DNA from: an uncultured Myxococcales bacterium
GTDB taxonomy: Bacteria > Myxococcota_A > UBA9042 > CAIXZC01
Length of the DNA stretch: 64,000 bases
Assembly: GCA_903895725.1 (NCBI GenBank)
Contig: CAITUV010000064.1
Span: 22,678 to 86,677, forward strand
Reading direction: 5' to 3'
Both the position numbers and the translations under genes were made by a program. This document shows, one piece after another, positions 1-6,875 of this stretch. The notes beneath the pieces are model-generated. The model had not been told where the DNA came from. It ran no database searches and saw only the letters and a list, made by a program, of their open reading frames with translations. Each line of letters begins with the position of its first letter. Within the stretch, counting starts at the first letter, position 1.

Positions 1-602
1 CAGGCTTTCTCGAGTCCGAGGCTGGCCTGAGAGCACTCGCAGGTCCCGGAGCTCGGGGTGCACAGCTTGGTCGAGGTACCACCGATCTGGGTATCCTGGC
101 AGGCATACCCGCCCTTGCACGGCTCGAACTCGCAGGGAGCGAGGCAGTACTTCTGGTTGGCGCCGAAGTTGACGCAGCGGCCGCCCGAGCACTGGAGATC
201 GGACGTGCAGGGCTCGCAGCTTCGATCGAGGTCGGGCACGCAGATGAAGACCATGTCGGGCCCGATATTGACCCCCACGCAGTTGTAACCGTTGGGGCAG
301 TCCTCGACGCAGAGGCTGGTGCAGATGTAGCCGTCCAGCCCCTCGATGCAGAAGCCGCTCTTGCAGTCATCGTTGGAAGTGCAGGGCGCTCCGAACTCGC
401 CGGGCTGCGGTGCCACCGAGTCCCCCCGCAGCTTGCCGTCGCCCCATCCGCTGACGTCGAGGTCTCCGCTTCCCGTGCCGTCCCCGGGAAGGACGTCCCC
501 GGAGGAAAGATCCTGGCCGGCCAGATCGGTCTCGGTCACCCCTCCACCCGAGCAAGCGCACGCAAGCAGCGACATGAGTGCCAGGCTAGCAATCCTCTTC
601 AT
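1..602 (-). CDS. Cys-rich secreted lipoprotein, 3' end beyond window
   Basis: The gene is read leftward and runs off the left edge, so only the N-terminal 200 or so residues are seen. The ATG at 602 has a GGAGG ribosome site 5 nt upstream. The protein starts with a lipoprotein signal (MKRIASLALMSLLAC), then a short Asp/Gly-rich linker, then Cys-rich modules with spacing like CTSNDDCKSGFC and CVEDCPNGYNC. The same module order occurs at the N-termini of the two giant MopE-like lipoproteins at 19.5 kb and 28-32 kb, so this is probably another member of that surface-protein family whose repeat region lies outside the window. The role is unknown; a cell-surface or outer-membrane-anchored adhesin or metal-binding protein is an inference. 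Confidence 0.8.
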   Translation of the reverse strand, partial: MKRIASLALMSLLACACSGGGVTETDLAGQDLSSGDVLPGDGTGSGDLDVSGWGDGKLRGDSVAPQPGEFGAPCTSNDDCKSGFCIEGLDGYICTSLCVEDCPNGYNCVGVNIGPDMVFICVPDLDRSCEPCTSDLQCSGGRCVNFGANQKYCLAPCEFEPCKGGYACQDTQIGGTSTKLCTPSSGTCECSQASLGLEKA

Positions 603-649
603 CCGTACCTCCTATTCCATTGAGCCGGTTCCATTGAGCCGGCCATTCC

Positions 650-1198
650 TTAGTCGGATTGCCCCTCTGCGTCAAGCGGAAAACGCCCGGACAAGACCCG
701 ATGGGCCACGGTGGCCAGCCTCACGCGGTCGTCCGGCAGCCCCCGTTCCCCTGCGGTCGCAGCCTGGATCCCGGCCAGCACCCGATTGAGCAGCTCGAGG
801 TTCAGCACCTGGGCGGCCGGCAGCTGTTCCAACGCGCCTTCTTGAGCGAAATTCAACGGGCAGGCGGTCCGGCTCCCGTCGTCGAGCTGGAGCGGCAACC
901 CCTGGGTGCGGCAGATGATCGGCCGCTCGTCATAGACCGCGCAGCGATGCTCCACCAGGAAGACGCAGTGCAAACCGGCCCGCAACCGCCTGGCCACCTC
1001 GAGTGCGATCGGCTCCGGAAGCGCCCGGGCCGAGGCCTCGACGGCTTCTGCTTCCACCGGGAAGACCCCGAAGTCGACCTCGCAGCATTCCGAGCAGCCC
1101 GGCGCACACCGCATCCACCGCCCCTGCGACGCAACGATCCGATCGGCCAGCTCGGCCACCTTGGTCCGCAATGCCGTAAGCCTGGGATCAACGGCCAT
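650..1198 (-). CDS. YkgJ-type cysteine-cluster protein (CxxxCxxCC)
   Basis: The 182-residue product carries CAPGCSECC near residue 30, a CAVYDERPIICR segment and a later Cys (ACPLNF), the pattern of the YkgJ/UPF0153 family of putative Zn or Fe-S binding proteins. The start chosen is the ATG at 1198, which has GAGGAGG 5 nt upstream. An upstream in-frame extension to 1306 would translate the 9-bp repeat DNA into a Pro-rich tract and is rejected. Family members have no firmly established reaction. The C-terminal half is helical and without recognisable motifs. The gene is separated from its upstream same-strand neighbour by a composite repeat, so it may have its own promoter inside or near that repeat. 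Confidence 0.85.
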   Translation of the reverse strand: MAVDPRLTALRTKVAELADRIVASQGRWMRCAPGCSECCEVDFGVFPVEAEAVEASARALPEPIALEVARRLRAGLHCVFLVEHRCAVYDERPIICRTQGLPLQLDDGSRTACPLNFAQEGALEQLPAAQVLNLELLNRVLAGIQAATAGERGLPDDRVRLATVAHRVLSGRFPLDAEGQSD

Positions 1199-1203
1199 GG
1201 GAT

Positions 1204-1460
1204 CCTCCTCGGGCGGCGACGGCGGCGGCGGGGGCGGCGGCGAAAGACATAGGACCAATAGGACACATGGGACGAATAGGACAAATAGGACCCGCCGCCG
1301 CCCCAATAGGACGAAAGGCCCCTATCGCTGGATTGGCTTCCTAGCATGAACAGCCGAGTAGCCCCCTCGGCCTCACAGTCAAACCCACCCCCTAGCTCCG
1401 CGCCGCCCCCTATGCCTTCTATGCGTCCTATGCGTCCTATGCGTCCTATTCGTCCTATCA
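1204..1460. repeat. Composite 9-bp-arm repeat element, copy A
   Basis: A GGC-rich tract (about 1212-1242) is followed by tandem 9-bp units of the form TAGGACNAA (about 1249-1290). Next come a conserved core with AGGACCCGCCGCCGCC and AAAGGCC (about 1284-1360) and a right arm of the complementary unit ATGCGTCCT/ATTCGTCCT (about 1411-1459). The two arms can pair, giving a long imperfect inverted repeat around a loop of about 120 bp. The right arm ends 6 bp before the stop of the adjacent minus-strand gene. A second copy with the same order and core lies at 28085-28388. No ORF in it looks coding. Confidence 0.8.
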
Positions 1461-1465
1461 CTTCC

Positions 1466-3091
1466 TTACTCCAGCCACACGTCCAGCACATACGCACCCA
1501 CCAGCGGCACGCCCCCTTCGAAGTACGTGTCCGCCACCATCCAGTAGCGCCCGGGCGGGACCCAGATGAAGAATTCGACGTCGTCCCGGGCCAGACACGC
1601 CAGCGGCGAGTCCCCGTCGAGCAGATGCACATCGATGTCCTGTCCCACGCCGACGATGTCATCCACCTTCACGTGGATGGTTGCCGCCTGCTCCAGGTTC
1701 AAGACGTAGAAGTACTCGGGGCCGGCCTCGTTGGCAGGTGAGCAGTTGTACAGAGGAAACTCCCACGAGCTGGAGTCCGCCGTGTTTCGGGCATCGGAGA
1801 ACGGGAATGACTTGATACGGAACGGGCATTCCCGGGTGCCGATTTGCGCCGCACACGCGTTCCAGACTTCCGGGTCGATGTCCCGGGCATCCACCAGGAA
1901 ATACGAGACCGGATCCCCCATGCCGGTCCATGCCCGGGCAATGAACTCCTTCCAGTTTTCGATGCCCGGGATGGTCTGGCAACCGGCCGACCAGTTGTCG
2001 ACATGGGCATAGCCGAGCGGCGCATCCACCGACGCCATATGGATGTTGTGACCCGCTCCGGTCCGATCGTGGTCCGGGTCGGTCTGTGGCGGATACCATC
2101 CGTTGCGATCGCTGTCCCAATGGCCGTTCTTGTTAGCATCGTCGCGGACCTGGTAGCTTTCCTCGTCGATGTGGAGCGCGTTGTAGGTCTTGTGCCAGCC
2201 GTTCCGGTAGGGGTAGACCCGGTTCGGCCGCAGCGACGAGCTGCTGTGAAAGCCGAAATCGTAGGCACCGGTATCGGTGTTGACCGGGAACTCGCGGACG
2301 TGACGCGTCCCCTGGTCGTCGCTCCACAGGAGGACCAGGGTATCGTTGAACAGGTTGGGTGCGTTTCCATTCCAGGCGAAGGTACCGGGGTAGGCCCCCC
2401 GAATCCCGACGACGGTCCGGACCCCCGGTGTAACGTCCATGGGGTGACCGGTGGTCCGCTCCGCAATGTCCCGATACAGGTACCAGGCCTCGTCCTCGCT
2501 GAGGTATTGTCCGCCGGAAGGTAGCTCGTAGCATCGGTACGGCTCGGTCCACTTCGCCGCTCGCTCGAACAGCGGCATGTCATCCTGGTACGAGGGCAGG
2601 ACGATGTCCTCGCGGCCCTCGACGGAGAGCTTCTCGTGGCCGGGCGGGTCCGGGTCGAGCCAGGCAATCCAGTCCTTCCCCATCTCCACGCCCTCACGGT
2701 TCCAGGGAAGGGCCGGAGGCAGCATGGCCGGCAAAGGGCCCGGATCGTACGGCTCGAACTGGTAGTTGAGACCGCAATTGACCGGGGCGGGAACGTCGGA
2801 CGAGTCGGACGGGTCAGACGGGGCAGACCAGTCAGACGAGTCAGACGAGTCGGACGGGTCGGCCCCCTCGGCATCGCTCGGCGCAGGCCCCACGACGTCG
2901 CTCGGGGCAGGAAGGTCGGACGTTTCCCACTCTGCGTCCGTGCTGGGCGCCTGCGTGTCGGCTCCGGCACCGTCGCCCTGGCCGGTCACATCGGACGCCG
3001 GGGTCCCCTTCTTGTCGTTGCTTCCGCACGCGGCGAGGAGTCCGAGCCCGACTGCCAGGACCGCTGCAATTCTCCTGCGGATGAGGATCAT
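1466..3091 (-). CDS. Lipoprotein with L,D-transpeptidase-like SxGCQ motif and PPC-like tail
   Basis: The 541-residue lipoprotein has a lipobox (GLLAACGS) and an Asp/Ser-rich linker (about residues 25-95) encoded by 9-bp repeats. A conserved central domain (about 105-430) holds the segment GHNIHMASVDAPLGY followed by NWSAGCQTIPG. The H-x(2)-H ... S-x-G-C-Q spacing resembles the YkuD (L,D-transpeptidase) active site, where the Cys is the nucleophile; this assignment is by motif only. The last 100 residues have the look of a pre-peptidase C-terminal (PPC) beta domain (FYVLNLEQAATIHVKV, then PPGRYWMVAD). The second ATG (3091) is chosen because GGAG lies 8 nt upstream; an ATG at 3106 lacks a site. 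A role in cell-wall modification or surface attachment is inferred. Confidence 0.75.
   Translation of the reverse strand: MILIRRRIAAVLAVGLGLLAACGSNDKKGTPASDVTGQGDGAGADTQAPSTDAEWETSDLPAPSDVVGPAPSDAEGADPSDSSDSSDWSAPSDPSDSSDVPAPVNCGLNYQFEPYDPGPLPAMLPPALPWNREGVEMGKDWIAWLDPDPPGHEKLSVEGREDIVLPSYQDDMPLFERAAKWTEPYRCYELPSGGQYLSEDEAWYLYRDIAERTTGHPMDVTPGVRTVVGIRGAYPGTFAWNGNAPNLFNDTLVLLWSDDQGTRHVREFPVNTDTGAYDFGFHSSSSLRPNRVYPYRNGWHKTYNALHIDEESYQVRDDANKNGHWDSDRNGWYPPQTDPDHDRTGAGHNIHMASVDAPLGYAHVDNWSAGCQTIPGIENWKEFIARAWTGMGDPVSYFLVDARDIDPEVWNACAAQIGTRECPFRIKSFPFSDARNTADSSSWEFPLYNCSPANEAGPEYFYVLNLEQAATIHVKVDDIVGVGQDIDVHLLDGDSPLACLARDDVEFFIWVPPGRYWMVADTYFEGGVPLVGAYVLDVWLE
2795..2866. repeat. Coding 9-bp tandem repeat (GTCRGACGR), 8 units
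   Basis: Eight contiguous 9-bp units, mostly GTCGGACGA/GTCAGACGA, encode the Ser-Asp linker (SDS/SDP) of the SxGCQ lipoprotein on the minus strand. Unit length and the GGACGA core match the non-coding 9-bp arms of the composite elements at 1.2-1.46 kb and 28.1-28.4 kb. Confidence 0.75.
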
Positions 3092-3288
3092 CGTTTCAGT
3101 CTCCATGGGCCGATTCGGACCCCTGTGCGACGTCCTGGCAGATGCGGATCGTCTCGTTCCTTCGTTCTGCCGGTCGCCAGCTTACCCGCCAACCGGGTTT
3201 GGAGCAACGTCGACGCGGCGTCTTCCCACGGACTGCCGTGGGGTCACTTCTCCCCCGTTATCGTCACGAGAACGGATTTCGCGCACCC

Positions 3289-3687
3289 CTACAGGCCGCA
3301 ATCGGATGACCAGGCCCCTCCTTCGACGCGGAAGCTGCCGGCCACATAGGCCCGATTGGGAACCAGACAGAGGATCTCCATGCCCTCCTCTTCGTCCGCG
3401 ACGAACCCGTGCCACTCGTCCGGCTCGACAAGAGCGGCCGTTCCGGGCGCCAGAACGACCCGACCTTCCGCATGGCGCAGGATGCCGCGTCCGGACAGCA
3501 CGAGGATCTCGTGCTCGTAGTCGTGGCGGTGATAGGGCGTCCTCCCACCGGGGGCGAGCGTGAAGACCCGCATGGTGAAGTTCGGGGCGCCTTCCATCCG
3601 CCCCAGCACCACCCGGACCTCCACCCGATCGGCCCCTTCCATCGAAACGGGAGCTGCCTCGACCTCTTTGACTCGCTGGATCTTCAT
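3289..3687 (-). CDS. Cupin-domain protein
   Basis: The 132-residue protein is a single cupin barrel. Motif 1 is visible as YHRHDYEHEILVLSGRG (two His plus a Glu as likely metal ligands), and motif 2 as PGTAALVEPDEWHGF with the last His ligand. It has no signal peptide and is presumably cytoplasmic. GGAGG lies about 9-10 nt before the ATG at 3687. Small stand-alone cupins include dioxygenases, isomerases and sensors, and the substrate cannot be told here. It is transcribed away from the divergent CARDB gene, with 181 bp between the two starts. Confidence 0.85.
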   Translation of the reverse strand: MKIQRVKEVEAAPVSMEGADRVEVRVVLGRMEGAPNFTMRVFTLAPGGRTPYHRHDYEHEILVLSGRGILRHAEGRVVLAPGTAALVEPDEWHGFVADEEEGMEILCLVPNRAYVAGSFRVEGGAWSSDCGL

Positions 3688-3868
3688 GACAACGCTTCCT
3701 CCTCGCCGAGACGCGGTCTCGGCCCCTCTCTTCTACCGCTTTTGCGGGAAGATCACTACCGCCAGGGGAGCGCCCCCGTCGTCCCGAATCGGAACTGGAG
3801 GCTCCAGGCGGTGCTGGAATCCTTGTCCACGATTCGCTAGGATCGCGGCCAGCAGGAGGTGGAGTCCC

Positions 3869-5182
3869 ATGCGAACCGTTTCGATGATCGCGTGTATCCT
3901 GGCGTTGCTGGCAGCTCGGCCGGCAGCGGCCCTGCCCGATCTCCAGGTCGGGCTTCTGTTCGCCACGGAAGAAAACGATGCCTGCATGGCCCAGGTGCAC
4001 TACATCATCCAGATCACCAATGCGGGCGACCAGCCGATCCCGGCCTACAGTCTGTACCTGGTGTTCGATTCTCCGGAGCTGCCGGACGCGGGCAAGCTGG
4101 AGGACTACCCGGGGAAATGGCACAAGTCGGACAAACCGCTGCCTGCGGGCGACCTTCACCCGCTGGAGCTGTGGTGGCAGAACCCTCCGGATGGGGTGGC
4201 CAAGGGGGACTACAAGAGCTGGCTGTTCCTGGACCCCGGCAACCTGGTGGCCGAAGGCAACGAGACGAACAACTGGGAAGGGCCGGTGTTCGTGAGCGTG
4301 ACCCCGCCGGTGTGCGCGCCGCCCAACCTGCTGGTCAAGACCTTCGAGGCCACGGCCGTCGACGGGACCATCGAGTACACCTGCAAGGTGACCAACCAGG
4401 GCCAGTCCGACGTGGCCGAGCCGTTCCGCCTCGACCTCTACCGGGACCTGAAGAAGATGCCCGGGTACGATACCGAGGGGGACGAGCACGTGGAGATCCC
4501 GTCCCTCCTGTTGGGTGAAACCTACACGTGGAAGCCCGCCTGGACTGGCGTCTCGGACGGAATGAAGCACTCCTGGTGCGTGGTGGATGAGGACGATCGG
4601 ATCCTCGAGTCCGCGGAATCGGACAACGTGGCGGACCTCAAGATCGGGATGTGCCAGACGTGTCCTCCCTGCCCGGAAGGGGACGAGCCGGTACCGGAAT
4701 TCTGTTCGTGCGGGGAGAAGCTGGCCGACAAGGGGTACTACTGCTGCGACGGGAACGTGAAAAAGAAGCCGTGTGACTGGGTACCGCCCGAGCCCGTCGA
4801 CGAAACTGCCGACGGCGACCTGGACGACGGCACGGAAGGAACCGTCGAGGCCGTCGAAGCCTGGAGTGAGCCGGGAATCGAGTCGGCGGCCGATGCTGTC
4901 ATGCCCGAGTCGATCGTCCCGGAGGTGGTCGGTGAGATGGCCGGCGAAGCGGGCCCGGCCGGCCCGGATGCTCCGGCGGCGGAGACAACCCCGCCCCCGG
5001 CCGACGAGGAAGGCAAGACGATCGACGAGGGGGCCCTCCCCAAGGGGAGCAACGGGTGCTCCGTCGAGACGGGAACGTCGGCCCTTCCGCAGCCGGCCGC
5101 CGCTGCCCTGCTCTCCGCCCTGATTGCTCTGCTGGTCCTGGCTCGTTCCGCTATCCGCTGCAAACCGCAAGAAAAGAATTGA
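3869..5182 (+). CDS. Secreted CARDB-domain protein with MYXO-CTERM-like tail
   Basis: The 437-residue exported protein has a signal peptide (about 1-20, ending AARPAAA), then two tandem CARDB-type Ig-like domains (about 22-135 and 145-260). These are marked by the family's terminal motifs GNETNN and SAESDN. A Cys-rich segment follows (CQTCPPCPEGDEP ... CSCGEKLADKGYYCC), then an acidic Ala/Pro linker. The C-terminus is NGCSVETGTSA, a hydrophobic helix (LLSALIALLVLA) and a basic end, the layout of the myxobacterial MYXO-CTERM sorting signal. The ATG at 3869 has AGGAGGTGGAG just upstream; an in-frame extension to 3560 overlaps the cupin gene and is rejected. It is likely a surface or outer-membrane-linked binding protein. 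Confidence 0.85.
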   Translation: MRTVSMIACILALLAARPAAALPDLQVGLLFATEENDACMAQVHYIIQITNAGDQPIPAYSLYLVFDSPELPDAGKLEDYPGKWHKSDKPLPAGDLHPLELWWQNPPDGVAKGDYKSWLFLDPGNLVAEGNETNNWEGPVFVSVTPPVCAPPNLLVKTFEATAVDGTIEYTCKVTNQGQSDVAEPFRLDLYRDLKKMPGYDTEGDEHVEIPSLLLGETYTWKPAWTGVSDGMKHSWCVVDEDDRILESAESDNVADLKIGMCQTCPPCPEGDEPVPEFCSCGEKLADKGYYCCDGNVKKKPCDWVPPEPVDETADGDLDDGTEGTVEAVEAWSEPGIESAADAVMPESIVPEVVGEMAGEAGPAGPDAPAAETTPPPADEEGKTIDEGALPKGSNGCSVETGTSALPQPAAAALLSALIALLVLARSAIRCKPQEKN

Positions 5183-5207
5183 CTGCCGGGCACCCCTCTG
5201 GTATGGA
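5179..5207 (+). promoter_or_regulatory. Candidate sigma70 promoter for rplC
   Basis: TTGACT at 5179-5184 and TATGGA at 5202-5207 are separated by 17 bp and lie about 50 bp upstream of the rplC start. The -35 hexamer contains the TGA stop of the preceding CARDB gene. Confidence 0.45.
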
Positions 5208-5257
5208 TCAGCCTCCCCGTCTGTGCGGGGTCGATTGAAGCGTCAGGAGTGGCTGCC

Positions 5258-5914
5258 ATGAAAGTGCGAGCTTTGCTGGGAAAGAAGATCGGGATGACGC
5301 AGGTGTTCGATGCGAACGGGGAAGTGGTTCCCGTCAGCGTGGTCCAGGCGGGCCCGTGCGTCGTTCTCGAGAAGAAGAGTGCCAAGGGCAAGGACGGCTA
5401 TTCGGCCGTGAAGATCGGGTTTGAACCGGCCCGGGAGAAGAGCGTGAACAAGCCGGATGCCGGCTTCTTCAAGAAGCTCAATGTCGCTCCGCTCCAGCAC
5501 GTGCAGGAAGTGCGCGTGCCCGAGGAGCAGCTCGATGAGTTCGAGGTCGGCAAGGAGCTGACCGCGAACCTGTTCGAGGTGGGCGACATGGTCAACGTCG
5601 TGGGCAACACCCGCGGCCGTGGCTTCGCCGGCGTCATCAAGCGGTGGGGCTTTGCCGGCAAGCGGATGAGCCACGGTACTCACCAGTACACGCGCCACCC
5701 GGGCTCGGTATCCGCCCACTCGTGGCCAGCCCGCATCTTCAAGGGCAAGAAGATGCCCGGCCAGTACGGCAACGTCCGCAAGACGCAGGAGAGCCTGACC
5801 GTCGTCCAGGTCATTGCGGAGAAGAACCTCCTGCTCCTCAAGGGACCGGTTCCCGGTTCCCGCAACAGCGTGGTGCTCGTCCGGACCTCCCCCAAGAAGT
5901 GGAAGCGCGCGTAG
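5258..5914 (+). CDS. rplC: 50S ribosomal protein L3, outside the S10 operon
   Basis: The 218-residue protein is a full-length uL3: it begins MKVRALLGKKIGMTQVF. It has RGRGFAGVIKRWGF, the HPGSVSAHSWPARIFKGKK loop and LLLLKGPVPGSRNSVVLV near the end. L3 is an early-binding large-subunit protein whose long loop reaches the peptidyl-transferase centre. The ATG at 5258 has AGGAG 8 nt upstream and is preferred over a GTG at 5249. In most bacteria rplC sits between rpsJ and rplD; here the neighbours are a CARDB surface protein and a convergent dapF, with no other ribosomal gene nearby. Whether it is the only rplC of the genome cannot be seen from the window. Confidence 0.95.
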   Translation: MKVRALLGKKIGMTQVFDANGEVVPVSVVQAGPCVVLEKKSAKGKDGYSAVKIGFEPAREKSVNKPDAGFFKKLNVAPLQHVQEVRVPEEQLDEFEVGKELTANLFEVGDMVNVVGNTRGRGFAGVIKRWGFAGKRMSHGTHQYTRHPGSVSAHSWPARIFKGKKMPGQYGNVRKTQESLTVVQVIAEKNLLLLKGPVPGSRNSVVLVRTSPKKWKRA

Positions 5915-5980
5915 CAAGAGCGCAGGGCTAAGGGCTCGAGGCCAATCAAAGTTCAGGCGTGATTCGCCAACGGATTCTGT

Positions 5981-5994
5981 CTGGTCATGACCAG
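5981..5994. other. 14-bp perfect palindrome between rplC and dapF
   Basis: CTGGTCATGACCAG is fully self-complementary and lies between the convergent 3' ends of rplC and dapF. It lacks a loop and a T-tract, so it does not look like a classic terminator. It could be a protein-binding site or chance. Confidence 0.35.
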
Positions 5995-5995
5995 G

Positions 5996-6841
5996 CTATG
6001 ACCTGGATTCCACCTGGATGGTGCCGGAGAAGACCTCTTCGGCCGGTCCCTCGAGGAGGCTCTCGGCAAAGTCCGGCTGAATGGTGACCCGCAGGTCGCC
6101 ACCGGGCAGATGCAACGTCACCGGACGTGCCGGTTGCGCAAGCCCGATTGCAGCAGCCACGGCGGTGGTGGCCACGGCACCGGTGCCGCAGGCGAGGGTG
6201 AATCCCACCCCTCGCTCGAACACGGTGAGATCGATCTCCTCCGGCCCTCGAACGTCCATGAACTCGACGTTGGTTCCGTTCGGGAAGAAGGGATGCCTCG
6301 TCAGGGCAGCGCCGAGTCGGCCCATCTGGTCCCGCGTGAAGCGCCCCGAGACGATCGCATGCGGGTTGCCGGTGCTGGCGGGGTAGAGGGTCACGGCGCC
6401 CAGGTCCGTCTGGAGAGTCTCGCTCCGATGCCCCGGCCGCAACCGCTCGCCGGTACGGGGGTCACGAATCGCTCCCATGGAGATCGCGACCAGGGTGCTG
6501 CCCGCGTCCTTGCGCAGCTGACAGGAGCGGAGGCCGGCATCGGTCCGGACCACGAGCGGGTTCTGGGTGAATCCGAGCCGCTCCGACAGAACCCGAGCGA
6601 AGCAGCGAAGACCGTTCCCGCACATCTCGGCCACCGATCCGTCCGCATTGAAGATGCGCATGACCGGGTGCCCCTGGTCGATCCCGGCATACACCAGCAC
6701 GCCGTCGGCACCAATGCCGAAGTTCCGATCGCACAGCCGCCGGGCCAGGGAGGCCTCGACCTCCAGTCCGTCGTGACGGGTCTGATCCACGAACACGAAA
6801 TCGTTTCCAGTCCCCTGGACCTTGATGAACGAAAGCTCCAT
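5996..6841 (-). CDS. dapF: Diaminopimelate epimerase
   Basis: DapF interconverts LL- and meso-diaminopimelate, the late step of lysine and peptidoglycan precursor synthesis. The 281-residue product has the normal length and both catalytic cysteines in their motifs: MCGNGLRCFAR for the first half-site and LACGTGAVATT for the second. GTGNDFVFVD at the N-terminus is also typical. The start is the ATG at 6841 (MELSFIKVQG), with GGAG 7 nt upstream; the longer frame to 6922 overlaps the upstream gene and looks non-coding. It lies 34 bp after the stop of the AgmX-like gene on the same strand and is probably co-transcribed with it. A fused lysAC at 34.5 kb provides the next enzyme of the pathway. Confidence 0.95.
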   Translation of the reverse strand: MELSFIKVQGTGNDFVFVDQTRHDGLEVEASLARRLCDRNFGIGADGVLVYAGIDQGHPVMRIFNADGSVAEMCGNGLRCFARVLSERLGFTQNPLVVRTDAGLRSCQLRKDAGSTLVAISMGAIRDPRTGERLRPGHRSETLQTDLGAVTLYPASTGNPHAIVSGRFTRDQMGRLGAALTRHPFFPNGTNVEFMDVRGPEEIDLTVFERGVGFTLACGTGAVATTAVAAAIGLAQPARPVTLHLPGGDLRVTIQPDFAESLLEGPAEEVFSGTIQVESRS

Positions 6842-6875
6842 GGTGCGCTCCGGATGCGGGGTCACGGGCTCAGGA

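Noticed and set aside
5981..5994. Rho-independent terminator between rplC and dapF
   Set aside because: The palindrome has no loop and no following T-run on either strand.
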